Below, piece after piece: positions 14,670 through 22,740 of a DNA stretch of 34,431 bases (positions are counted from its first letter, which is position 1; each line of letters begins with the position of its first letter). Source of the DNA: Candidatus Rokuibacteriota bacterium (GTDB lineage Bacteria > Methylomirabilota > Methylomirabilia > Rokubacteriales > CSP1-6). The stretch covers positions 1 to 34,431 of the forward strand of contig JACQWB010000050.1 of NCBI GenBank assembly GCA_016209385.1, read 5' to 3'. A model generated the notes under the pieces. The model was given only the letters and a program-made list of their open reading frames with translations. It did not search any database and was not told the DNA's origin. The position numbers were made by a program, and so were the translations under genes.

Positions 14670-15878
14670 TCAGCCCCGCTGGACGAGGGGCTGAAGGCGC
14701 GAGAGCGCCGCGGCGACAAGCAGGGCATAGGCCGACAGGAGGAGCCAGGCTCCGACGTACGAGCCCGTCGCCTCGAGCACAACGCCGAAGAGGGGCGGGC
14801 CGACCAGCACCCCGCTCCAGGCGAACATCACCGCGACCCCCGTGAGCAGGCCCGCGTAGCGCACCCCCGCGATCTCCGCCACGAGCGCCAGGTAAAGCCC
14901 GACCCACCCGAAGGCCCCGGCGCCAGCGATCACCGCGAGCGGGGCCGCGAGCCGGGAGGGGAGCGCGCCGCCGAAAGCGAAGGCGATGTAGCTCGTCGCG
15001 CCGATCAGCGCGGTGACGATGATCCCGGGGCGGCGACGGCCGCCGAAGAGCCGATCGCTGACGAGCCCCCACCCGAGCCTGGCCGCCGCCCCACCCGCCT
15101 GAGCGAGCGCGAGGAGACGCCCGGCGTCAACGACGGAGACCGCCAGGACTTCCTTGGCGTAGAGGACCAGGTAGGCGAGGACAGAGGACTGGGCCATCGA
15201 GAGCGCCAGCCCGCAGCCGAAGACGACGAGGACCCCGCGACGCTGCAGAAAGGGCGTGACCTCGGCGAAGCGCGGTCGCTCGGGGGGTGCCTCGGCGAGA
15301 TACCCCGAGCGGGTCCGGTAGCCGAACGCGACGAGCGCGGCAGAGAGGAGGGAGGCGGCTCCTGCTACGGCGAGACTCAGGCGCCACCCGAGCGCGAGAG
15401 CGAGCGGCGGGAGGACGAGCGCCCCGGCGATTCCGCCGAGCGTGAGGCCGGTCTGCTTGACCCCCATCGCGAAGCCCCGCTCGCGCGGCGGAAACCACTC
15501 GATGACCGCCTTCCCCGTGGTCGGGTTCAGGACGCTCCAGCCGAAGCCGCCGAGGAAGAGGAATCCCAGGAGCACCGCGAAGCTCGGGCTCAGCGCCGCC
15601 AGGCCGACCGCGGCTCCCGTGAGCCCCTGGCCCAGGACCAGCGCGCGACGGACGCCGAGGCGGTCGCTGAGCCATCCTGCAGGGAGCGAGGCGAGGACGC
15701 CGCCCAGGTAGAGCGCGGGAAGGAAGAGACCAACCTGGGTCCGCGAGAGCTCGAGGGCGTCCAGGAGGAACGGCGAGAGGGGGGCCGCGGCCAGGACCGA
15801 AAGCGAGCCGAGAGCGTGGGCGACCGTGATCAGCGCCAGGATCGCCCAGCGGGAACGCTCGCGGCCTTGGGCGTTCAC
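14670..15878 (-). CDS. major facilitator superfamily transporter
   Basis: A 402-aa protein with about twelve hydrophobic helices. MFS motif A is seen as AGWLSDRLGVRRAL after helix 2, with a second copy GLVSDRLFGGRRRPG after helix 8. PTTGKAVIEWFPPRERGFAM resembles the helix 4 region of anion/organic-acid symporters. Its place ten nt after the mandelate-racemase-like gene suggests uptake or efflux of the sugar acid or hydroxy acid handled by that enzyme; this is inference from the operon. The start is ATG 15878. Confidence 0.88.
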   Translation of the reverse strand: MNAQGRERSRWAILALITVAHALGSLSVLAAAPLSPFLLDALELSRTQVGLFLPALYLGGVLASLPAGWLSDRLGVRRALVLGQGLTGAAVGLAALSPSFAVLLGFLFLGGFGWSVLNPTTGKAVIEWFPPRERGFAMGVKQTGLTLGGIAGALVLPPLALALGWRLSLAVAGAASLLSAALVAFGYRTRSGYLAEAPPERPRFAEVTPFLQRRGVLVVFGCGLALSMAQSSVLAYLVLYAKEVLAVSVVDAGRLLALAQAGGAAARLGWGLVSDRLFGGRRRPGIIVTALIGATSYIAFAFGGALPSRLAAPLAVIAGAGAFGWVGLYLALVAEIAGVRYAGLLTGVAVMFAWSGVLVGPPLFGVVLEATGSYVGAWLLLSAYALLVAAALSRLQPLVQRG

Positions 15879-15888
15879 CCGAGGCTGG

Positions 15889-16968
15889 CTACACGCTGAA
15901 GCGCTCGACCGCCTTCCGGTTCAGGCCGAGCCCGATCCCGGGCCTGTCGGGAAGGAGGACCTGGCCGTCCACGACCGGAAGCGGCTCGGCGAACAGCTCC
16001 TGCCACCACTGCATGTGCTCCAGGATCAGGCCGTTGGGCGCGACCGCGATCAGGTGGCTCGAGGCCTCCATGAAGAGGTGCGAGGAGACCGGGACGTGGA
16101 AGGCCTCGCAGAGCGTCGCTGCCTTGAGGAAGCCGGTGATCCCTCCCATTCGCTGCAGGTCGGGCATCAGGATGTCCGCGGCCCTCACCTCCAGGTGGCG
16201 CTTCATCCCGAGGCTTCCGTAGTCGGTCTCACCGGTGGCGATCGGGGTCGTCAGCGCGGCGGCAACCCGCGCGCAGCCCTCGAGGTCCTCGTACGGGAGC
16301 GGCTCCTCGAGCCAGTAGAGGCCGAAGGGCTCGAGCTCGCGCCCGACGCGGACGGCGGTCGCCTCGTCCCATCCCTGGTTGACATCCGCCAGGAGCTTCA
16401 CCTCGTCGCCGATCGCCTCGCGCAGGACGCGGACACGCTCCAGATCTTCCTTCGGGGCCCTCCCCAGACGCATCTTCATCGCCCGGTGGCCCTGAGCCAG
16501 AAAGCGGCGGGCCTCAGCCACCAGCTCGTCGACGGAATAATCGAGCCAGAGGCCCGAGGAGACATAAGCCGGAATCCTGTCGCGGGCTCCGCCGAGAAAT
16601 CTGAACAACGGCTGGCCGGCGGCCTGAGCGGCCAGGTCCCAGCACGCGGTGTCGAGCGCCGCCAGCGCCATCACGGCCACGCCCGCGTGGCCCAGGAAGT
16701 TGATCGAGCGCCAGGCAGCCTCGAAGAGCGCCCGCGCCGCGCGGGGGTCCTGCCCTTCGTAGAGCGGGAGCAGGTCCTCGACCAGCGCGTGGAGCGCCCG
16801 CGCCCGGTGGGGGCCGAAGGCGAAGCAGTAGCCGCTCCCGACCGCGCCCGCGTCGGTCTCCAGCTCGACGAGGACCGTGTCCACGGCGCGGATGTGGTGG
16901 ACCGCGGTCTTCACCGGGCGCGGGAGCGGCACGGCGAGAAGGTGTGGACGGACGCGGGTGATCTTCAT
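15889..16968 (-). CDS. mandelate racemase/muconate lactonizing enzyme family (enolase superfamily)
   Basis: A 359-aa enolase-superfamily protein of normal length. Metal ligands are D195 (LLADVNQGW), E221 (WLEEPLP) and E247 (ATGETDY). The strand-2 acid/base motif is K165-M-R167, where mandelate racemase has K-x-K. The H297-D270 dyad (SSHLFMEASSHL and MPDLQRMGG) places it in the mandelate racemase subgroup, which includes acid-sugar dehydratases. It abstracts a proton alpha to a carboxylate in an unidentified substrate. ATG 16968 overlaps the cyclase stop by four nt and the MFS gene follows after ten nt. Confidence 0.9.
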   Translation of the reverse strand: MKITRVRPHLLAVPLPRPVKTAVHHIRAVDTVLVELETDAGAVGSGYCFAFGPHRARALHALVEDLLPLYEGQDPRAARALFEAAWRSINFLGHAGVAVMALAALDTACWDLAAQAAGQPLFRFLGGARDRIPAYVSSGLWLDYSVDELVAEARRFLAQGHRAMKMRLGRAPKEDLERVRVLREAIGDEVKLLADVNQGWDEATAVRVGRELEPFGLYWLEEPLPYEDLEGCARVAAALTTPIATGETDYGSLGMKRHLEVRAADILMPDLQRMGGITGFLKAATLCEAFHVPVSSHLFMEASSHLIAVAPNGLILEHMQWWQELFAEPLPVVDGQVLLPDRPGIGLGLNRKAVERFSV

Positions 16969-18851
16969 TCGAGCCCCGCCTTGCGCAGGCCCTCGAGGTA
17001 GCGGTCCAGGTCCGCCGGATTCTTGTAGGGAAGGCTCCGCCTCAGGCTCTCCAGCGAGGCCTGGGGACTCCGCTTCCCGGCCTCCGCCAGTGCCGCGCGG
17101 GCCTCATCCCTCCGCCCCAACTCCGCATACAGGACCGCCAGCTCCGCGTGCGAGGGAACGAAATCGGGGTTCTCGGCGAGGGCCCTCCTGTGGGCGGCGA
17201 CGGCCTCCTGAAACCGTCCGGCCAGCCGGTAGGCATGGCCCAGCATGTAGAAGGCGTGGAACGAGGCGCGGGGGTTGAGCCGGATCGCTTTCTGGATCAG
17301 CTCGATGGCGTCCTTCGGCCTTCCGGCCCACGTGAGGAACTCGCCCAGGTCCGCGTGCCCTTCGGCGCCGTTGGGATCCAGGGCGATGGCCTTCGCGGCC
17401 TCGGCGATGGCCTGCTCGTGGTCTTTCTTCCACAGGTAGACGTGGCCCAGGATCCGGTGGGCCTTCGGGAGGGAGTCGTCCATGGCGATTGCCTTCTGCG
17501 CCAGCTCGAACGCGCGCTCGAGCGTCCCCGGATCCTGGCTCCACTGGAGCGCCCAGGTCTGCCAGTAGGTGAACCCCAGCGTCGCGTAGGCCGCGGCGAA
17601 TTTGGGATCGAGCGCGATGGCTTTCTCGAACATCGTCCGGGCCTCCGCATTGGCCGCGGGGGTCGTGCGGTACCAGTACTCCACCCCTTGCAAGAAGTGG
17701 TCGTAGGCTTCCAGGTTCGCCGTGTACTTCCGTGCGAGGCGCGCGCGCTCGCTCTCGCTCAGCCGCACTTCCAAGGCGGACACGATCTTCTGAGTGATCT
17801 CGTCCTGCAGCGCGAAGATATCCCGGAGGTCCCGGTCGTAGCGCTCCGCCCAGAGGTGCCGCCCGGTCGCGGCATCCACGAGCTGGGCGGTGACCCGGAC
17901 CTGGTTGCCCGCCTTCCGCACGCTCCCTTCCAGCACGAACCGCACGCCCAGCTCCCGACCCACCTCGCCCACCTTCACCGCCTTGCCCTTGTACGTGAAC
18001 GCCGAGTTGCGCGCGATGACGAACACGCCTGAGAGTTTCGAGAGGCCGGTGATGATGTCCTCGCTGATGCCGTCGCTGAAGTACTCCTGCTTCGGGTCCT
18101 CGCTCATGTTGGTAAAGGGGAGCACCGCGATGGAGGGTCTGTCCGGCAGCTCGAGCGCCGGTCGGGAGGTCGGACGCGAGAAGAGCTTCCAGGCTGCCAC
18201 GCCTGCGCCGGCGAGGAGCACGACCCCGACCACGGCCATCAGCGCGGCCCGGCGCCAGCGGCGCGCTCCGACCGGTGCTCCGCGCTCAGCCGGTCTCGCG
18301 CCGGCGATCGTCGCCGCAGCGCCCGGCCCGAGCCGAACCCGATACATGCGAACCGGCTTGGCGATGTTCTTGACCGTGTGCTCGCCGAGCGGGTCGTATC
18401 CCAGCGCCAGCTTGTTCTCGATGTGGTCGTAGACGGTGCCCGAGACACAGATGCCGCCTCCCTCGGCGAGGCCCTGGACGCGGGCCGCGATGTTGACACC
18501 GTCACCGTAGATGCGCTCGCCGTCGACGATCACATCCCCGAGGTTGATGCCGATGCGAAACTCCATCTGGCGAGAGGCCGGGAGCTCGGCGTTCCGGCCG
18601 CTCAATTCCTTCTGGATCTCCGCCGCGCACTCCACCGCATCCACGACGCTGGTGAACTCGGCCAGGAGGTTGTCCCCCGGTGAATCCACCACGCGCCCCC
18701 GGTGCTGGCCGATGAGGGTGGCCATCGCTTCACGGTACGCGGTCAGCGTACGGACGGTCGCCACCTCGTCCTCGCCCATCAGCCGGCTGTAGCCCTTGAC
18801 GTCGGCGCTGAGGATCGCGGTCAGCTTGCGTTCGATCCGGTGTGATTCCAC
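16965..18851 (-). CDS. class III adenylate/guanylate cyclase fused to TolB/FlgO-like and TPR domains
   Basis: About 628 aa. Residues 8-175 form a class III cyclase: metal Asp D17 (SADVKGYSRL) and D60 (SPGDNLLAEF), transition-state N120 and R124 (GVNIAARVQG). A membrane helix spans about 202-221. Residues 238-360 match the 'SIAVLPFTNMSEDPKQEYFS' module common in such proteins. From about 375 to 600 there are TPR repeats. The cyclase domain would be cytoplasmic and the C-terminus periplasmic. GTG 18851, preceded by GGGGTG, is preferred; TTG 18869 extends it by six residues. Overlap with the racemase gene suggests co-expression. Confidence 0.88.
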   Translation of the reverse strand: MESHRIERKLTAILSADVKGYSRLMGEDEVATVRTLTAYREAMATLIGQHRGRVVDSPGDNLLAEFTSVVDAVECAAEIQKELSGRNAELPASRQMEFRIGINLGDVIVDGERIYGDGVNIAARVQGLAEGGGICVSGTVYDHIENKLALGYDPLGEHTVKNIAKPVRMYRVRLGPGAAATIAGARPAERGAPVGARRWRRAALMAVVGVVLLAGAGVAAWKLFSRPTSRPALELPDRPSIAVLPFTNMSEDPKQEYFSDGISEDIITGLSKLSGVFVIARNSAFTYKGKAVKVGEVGRELGVRFVLEGSVRKAGNQVRVTAQLVDAATGRHLWAERYDRDLRDIFALQDEITQKIVSALEVRLSESERARLARKYTANLEAYDHFLQGVEYWYRTTPAANAEARTMFEKAIALDPKFAAAYATLGFTYWQTWALQWSQDPGTLERAFELAQKAIAMDDSLPKAHRILGHVYLWKKDHEQAIAEAAKAIALDPNGAEGHADLGEFLTWAGRPKDAIELIQKAIRLNPRASFHAFYMLGHAYRLAGRFQEAVAAHRRALAENPDFVPSHAELAVLYAELGRRDEARAALAEAGKRSPQASLESLRRSLPYKNPADLDRYLEGLRKAGLE

Positions 18852-18880
18852 AGCAGGTTCACCCCGCAAAAGGGTGCGAG

Positions 18881-18900
18881 ACCAATTCTACCAGAATGGT
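18881..18900. promoter_or_regulatory. small hairpin overlapping a -10-like box upstream of the cyclase gene
   Basis: ACCAATTCT and AGAATGGT can pair with one bulged base around a 3-nt loop. On the minus strand the same bases contain TAGAAT (18890-18885), a good -10, about 35 nt before GTG 18851. No convincing -35 is seen. It could be an operator overlapping the promoter. Confidence 0.35.
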
Positions 18901-18910
18901 GAAGAATCTG

Positions 18911-19099
18911 GTTCGAGCGCGCACCCGCTTCGCGGGTACCCGGCCCGCGCAATGAACTCGGGCCTCGCCTCGGGGCGGGCCTGCCTGCGGCATGGCCGAC
19001 GCCCCTCGGCTCGAACCACGGGGGGAGGCATCGGAAGGGGCGGGGAGCCGGGCATCCACGCCGAAGGCGTGGGGGTGCCTGGGTGGCCCCCCTCCGAGG
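18911..19099 (+). repeat. structured intergenic repeat, copy 1
   Basis: A roughly 190-bp element. It runs from TTCGAGCGCG through a CTTCG-capped hairpin, GCGCAA, the core ACTCGGGCCTCGCCTCG, a stem GGGGCG (18972-18977)/CGCCCC (19000-19005), GGCTCGAACCAC, and a GGGGGGAGG tract. It ends in a hairpin CCACGCC-GAA-GGCGTGG and CCCCCCTCCGA. Bases 18956-19027 match 34243-34314 at 70 of 72 positions. It lies between the divergent cyclase and aldehyde oxidoreductase genes. Confidence 0.8.
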
Positions 19100-19135
19100 A
19101 ATCTCGGGAAGCGGAAGGAAGGTGTCAATTCCGGG

Positions 19136-19165
19136 TTGACCCGCACGCCGGCCATCGGCTACCGT
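19136..19165 (+). promoter_or_regulatory. possible promoter of the aldehyde oxidoreductase gene
   Basis: TTGACC (19136-19141), an 18-nt spacer and TACCGT (19160-19165, 3/6). The implied leader is about 65 nt and ends with AAGGAGG a few nt before ATG 19239. The -10 is weak. Confidence 0.35.
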
Positions 19166-19238
19166 ATCAAACGGGGCCGCGTTTCGAGGGACGGGACGCG
19201 CAGGGAGCGCACCGGCCCAACCCAAGGAGGAACGGCGC

Positions 19239-21131
19239 ATGGCATCGGGCGTGACCGCGAAGCTCCTGCACGTCGATCTCATCACCCGGACGACCCGCGT
19301 CGAAGAGCTGCCGGAGGTCGTGGTCCGCAAGCACCTCGGCGGCGGGGCTCTCGCTGCCTACCTGCTCCTCAGGGAGCTGCCGCCCGGGGTGGACCCGCTG
19401 GGTCCCGACAACATCCTGGTGTTCACCACCAGCGTGATCAACGGCCTCTCGCTCTCGGGGACCAACCGCTACACCGCCGCGGCCAAATCGCCCCTCACCG
19501 GGGGGTACGGCGAGTCGGAAGCGGGCGGCTGGTGGGGGCCCGAGCTGCGCGCGGCGGGCTACGACGCGCTCCTCATCCGCGGGCAGGCCGACTCCCCCGT
19601 GTACCTGTGGATCAAGGACGACCAGGTCGAGTTCAGGGACGCGCGCGCCTACTGGGGGAAGCTCTCGGGCGAGGTGCAGGACGGGCTGGAGCAGGAGCTG
19701 CGCGACAAGCGCATCCGCGTGCTGCAGACCGGCATCGCGGGCGAACGCGGCGTCCGCTTCGCCGCCATCGTGAACCAGCTCAAGCATTTCCACGGGCGCG
19801 GGGGGCTCGGGGCCGTCATGGGGGCCAAGCGCCTCAAGGCCATAGCGGTCCGCGGGAGCAAGCCCCCCGCCGCGACGGACAAGGAGGGCGCCAAGCGCGG
19901 CCTCGTCTGGTTCCGGGAGCACTACGACCGGGCCAAGGACCGCTTTCACCAGCTTGGCTCGTCCAGCGCCGTCATGGCGCTGGAGGCTTCCGGCATCCTG
20001 CCGACCCGCAACTTCCGCGACGGCTCCTTCGAACACGCCCGCGCGATCAGCGGCCAGACGATGCGCGACACCATCTTGGTGAACCGTGGCACCTGCTACG
20101 CCTGCGCCGTGGCCTGCAAGCGCGAGGTCGAGGTCAAGGACCTCGGCGTGACGCCGAAGTACGGCGGGCCCGAGTACGAGACGCTCGCGGCGTCCGGCTC
20201 GCTCTGCGGCGTGAGCGACCTCAACGCCCTCGCCCTCGTGAACCAGCTCTACGCCCAGTACGTGCTCGACTCGATCTCCACCGGCGCCGTCATCGCCTTC
20301 GCCATGGAGTGCTACGAGCACGGGCTCATTACAAAGGAAATGACCGGCGGGATCGAGCTGGTCTGGGGCAACGCCGACGCGGTCGTGCAGATCGTGCACC
20401 TGATTGGCAGGCGCGAGGGCATCGGCCGGCTCCTCGGGGAGGGCGTTCGACGGGCCGCCGCGCAGCTCGGGAGGGGCGCCGAGCGCTTCGCGCTCCACGT
20501 CAAGGGCCAGGAGCTCCCCATGCACGACCCGCGCGGCAAGAAGGGGCTCTCCCTCGCCTACGCCCTCTCGCCAACGGGGGCCGATCACATGGAGGCCCCT
20601 CACGACCCCCTGTACGCCGGGTTTCATCCCCAGGGCCACCCCTTCGGCGTGCTCGGCCTCATCGAGCCTCTCGACCCGCTCACGCTCGATGGCAAGAAGG
20701 TGCGCGCCTTCTTTGAGACCCAGAAGGTGTGGAGCTTCTACAACACGGTCGGCATGTGCGACTTCGTCGGGACGCCCCTCAACACGCTGGAGCTGGAGCC
20801 CCTCGTCGGCTACGTCAACTCCGTCACGGGCTGGAACATGAGCCTCTACGAGGCCATGAAGGTGGGCGAGCGGAACAACACCCTGGCGCGGCTATTCAAC
20901 TGCCGGGAGGGGTTCACGCCCGAGGACGACGTGCTCCCCCAGCGGATGCACGAGGGAATCGGCAACGGGCCTCTCAAGGGCCAGCGGATCGATCCGGGCG
21001 AGTTCCTCGCGGCGCGACGGACCTACTACCAGATGGCCGGCTGGGACCCGGAGACGGGCCGACCCACCGTCGCCAAGCTGGCCGAGCTCGGCGCCGATGA
21101 GGCGCTCGTCAGCGAGACGGTGCGCGCCTAG
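19239..21131 (+). CDS. aor: aldehyde:ferredoxin oxidoreductase (tungstopterin enzyme)
   Basis: A 630-aa protein of normal AOR length. The N-terminal domain has LLHVDLITRTT, HLGGGALAAYLL, SGTNRYTAAAKSPLTGGYGE and AGGWWGPELRAAGYDALLIR, and the cofactor region has FHGRGGLGAVMGAKRLKAI. The [4Fe-4S] ligands are C286, C289 and C293 (GTCYACAVAC) plus C507 (VGMCDF). The family oxidises aldehydes to acids with ferredoxin using a bis-pterin tungsten cofactor. No ferredoxin or cofactor genes are adjacent. The start has a strong AAGGAGG. Inverted copies of a dispersed repeat flank the gene. The substrate is not predictable. Confidence 0.9.
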   Translation: MASGVTAKLLHVDLITRTTRVEELPEVVVRKHLGGGALAAYLLLRELPPGVDPLGPDNILVFTTSVINGLSLSGTNRYTAAAKSPLTGGYGESEAGGWWGPELRAAGYDALLIRGQADSPVYLWIKDDQVEFRDARAYWGKLSGEVQDGLEQELRDKRIRVLQTGIAGERGVRFAAIVNQLKHFHGRGGLGAVMGAKRLKAIAVRGSKPPAATDKEGAKRGLVWFREHYDRAKDRFHQLGSSSAVMALEASGILPTRNFRDGSFEHARAISGQTMRDTILVNRGTCYACAVACKREVEVKDLGVTPKYGGPEYETLAASGSLCGVSDLNALALVNQLYAQYVLDSISTGAVIAFAMECYEHGLITKEMTGGIELVWGNADAVVQIVHLIGRREGIGRLLGEGVRRAAAQLGRGAERFALHVKGQELPMHDPRGKKGLSLAYALSPTGADHMEAPHDPLYAGFHPQGHPFGVLGLIEPLDPLTLDGKKVRAFFETQKVWSFYNTVGMCDFVGTPLNTLELEPLVGYVNSVTGWNMSLYEAMKVGERNNTLARLFNCREGFTPEDDVLPQRMHEGIGNGPLKGQRIDPGEFLAARRTYYQMAGWDPETGRPTVAKLAELGADEALVSETVRA

Positions 21132-21133
21132 GA

Positions 21134-21298
21134 CAATCGGAGGGGGACACCCACGCCTTCGGCGCGGGTACCCGGGCGCCCTCCGAGGCCTCCCCCCAGG
21201 AATGGTGGTTCGAGCCGAGGGGCTCCCGACGAGCCGCAGGCGAGGAGAGCCACGAGGCGAGGCCCGAGTCAATTGCGCGGGCGAAGCCCGCGCTCGAA
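21134..21298 (-). repeat. structured intergenic repeat, copy 2 (inverted)
   Basis: On the minus strand it has the same order of parts as copy 1: TTCGAGCGCG, a CTTCG-capped hairpin, GCGCAATTGACTCGGGC, CTCGCCTCG, a stem, GGCTCGAACCAC, GGGGGGAGGC, a GAA-capped hairpin and CCCCCTCCGA. Its central stem has different bases from copy 1: plus coordinates 21245-21251 pair with 21221-21227, giving GGCTCTC/GGGAGCC with one G-U pair. It lies between the convergent oxidoreductase and peroxiredoxin genes. Confidence 0.75.
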
Positions 21299-21319
21299 GG
21301 GCGTTACTCCGACACGCGC

Positions 21320-21793
21320 CTAGGCGAGCGTCTTGACCTCGGCCAGGATCTTGTCCGGCTCGGGGAGCACGCCCTTGGCGTAACGCTCCACGAACCGGAC
21401 TCTCCCCTGCTTGTCTACGACGTAGGTGGCCCGGTAGTTGGCATTCAGGTCGGGCCACCAGATCCCGTACTTCTTGGCGGTCTCCCGGTGGATGTCGGCG
21501 AGCAGCGGATAGCTGATCCCGCCGCACGCCTGCTTGGCCCACGCATCGTGGGAGAAGATGCTGTCGGTGCTGATACCCATGACCTGGGCATTGGCCGCCT
21601 CGAAGTCCTTCAGCCGGGCTTCGAAGGCGGGCATCTCCTTGGTTCAGCCTGGGGTCCAGTCGAGGACGTAGAAGAGCAGCACAACGCTCTTCTTGCCCCT
21701 GAACTCGCTCAGCGTGTACTCCTTGCCCCCGATCCCCTGGAGCTTGAAGTCCGGGGCCTCATCACCGGCCTTGATTTCGGTCTCTGTGGTCAT
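21320..21793 (-). CDS. peroxiredoxin with predicted selenocysteine at the peroxidatic position (in-frame TGA)
   Basis: One frame from ATG 21793 to 21320 gives 157 residues if TGA at 21646-21644 is read as selenocysteine (residue 50). Before it is FKLQGIGGKEYTLSEFRGKK with VVLLFYVLDWTPG; after it TKEMPAFEARLKDFEAANAQ and VMGISTDS. In peroxiredoxins the motif T-P-x-C-T carries the peroxidatic Cys; here the Cys codon is TGA. R121 matches the conserved active-site Arg and C90 may be a resolving Cys. A SECIS-like hairpin follows. Ordinary gene callers would give two fragments. It overlaps the UPF0282 stop (ATGA). A recent nonsense mutation is the alternative. Confidence 0.82.
21597..21628 (-). promoter_or_regulatory. 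predicted bacterial SECIS hairpin
   Basis: Fifteen nt after the TGA, GCCTTCGAAG pairs with CTTCGAGGC: nine base pairs with a single bulged U. The 13-nt loop CCCGGCTGAAGGA can close two more pairs to leave GGCUGAA, so the apical loop would start with GG about 29 nt from the UGA. Known bacterial SECIS elements have a G in the first two loop positions and a UGA-to-loop distance of roughly 16-37 nt. Confidence 0.6.
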
Positions 21794-22740
21794 CGGGCGT
21801 TTCCTCCTTTGGCGCGGCGCGCAGCGGTTCGACCACCGATGATACTCGAACCCTCCAGAGGCTTCAACTCCCGGCCGGGAACCCGGGCCCCGGGCTTCCG
21901 CCGCCCGGCCCAGAGGATGTTGCGGGTCGCCTCGAGCCGCGCGTCGGCGAGGCCCAGGTGCCCCGCCGCGGTCACCACCCGGCCGGTCTCCCAGATCCGT
22001 CCCAGCCGCTCGCGCACGCGCGGATCGCGCAGCGCGTGGTGGTCCAGGATCACCCGGCAGCCCGTGGCCTCGACGATGGCGAGGAGGTTGGTGATCCCCT
22101 GCTCGATGACGCGCGTGCCGACCTGGCGCTCCAGGTACGTCGGCGGCCCGGAGAGATAGAGCAGGTGCGGGCGCTCGCGGATCAGGTAGGCAGTCACCAC
22201 GGGCGAGACCGGTCCCTGGACGTCGGAGGCGAAGACGAAGCGAAACCCCTCGGCCCGGTCCGTCACGGTGAGGGCGACGACGTAGCCGAGGCCGGTCCCC
22301 TCGGAGCCGTGGGCGAGCGGCGGCGAGGCCTTCAGGCTCGCGTCGGGAAAGTCGTAGACCTTCCCTTCGGCGGAGTCGAGGCAGCAGGACGCCTTCAAGG
22401 ACCGCCAGAGCTCGGCCGCCCGCTGCCCCTGCCTGGGATTGATCATGTGGGAAGGGTCCTTCGCCCACACCGCCCGGCCCGCATAGACCGTCGGGTCGTA
22501 GCGGAAGTGGTCCTCGTGATAGTGGCTGACGAAGACGAGCTGGGCCCGGGTCGCGTAGGCCGAGATCCGGTCGTTGGCGCGCCTGAGCGCCTCCCACTCT
22601 TGATCGGCCGGCGGGAGCCCGAAGCGGCTCGGGCCGAGGGCGGCGCCCGGGTCGATCAGGATGCGTGATTGGGCGCACTCCACGTACGTGGCCATGGAGC
22701 GGACGCCCAGGGATTCCGCGGCGAGCGGGATGACCTTCAT
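21790..22740 (-). CDS. UPF0282 family metallo-beta-lactamase-fold hydrolase
   Basis: A 316-aa protein. The N-terminus MKVIPLAAESLGVRSMATYV and DPGAALGPSRFGLPP are typical of UPF0282 (COG2248), a metallo-beta-lactamase-fold family best known from archaea. The metal motif is H73-Y-H75-E-D77-H78. Further motifs are ASDVQGP and a late DHHALRD. Function is unknown. ATG 22740 overlaps the SDR stop (ATGA), so it is chosen over ATG 22746; its own stop overlaps the peroxiredoxin start. The Arg/Lys-rich tail lacks a domain. Confidence 0.85.
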   Translation of the reverse strand: MKVIPLAAESLGVRSMATYVECAQSRILIDPGAALGPSRFGLPPADQEWEALRRANDRISAYATRAQLVFVSHYHEDHFRYDPTVYAGRAVWAKDPSHMINPRQGQRAAELWRSLKASCCLDSAEGKVYDFPDASLKASPPLAHGSEGTGLGYVVALTVTDRAEGFRFVFASDVQGPVSPVVTAYLIRERPHLLYLSGPPTYLERQVGTRVIEQGITNLLAIVEATGCRVILDHHALRDPRVRERLGRIWETGRVVTAAGHLGLADARLEATRNILWAGRRKPGARVPGRELKPLEGSSIIGGRTAARRAKGGNAR

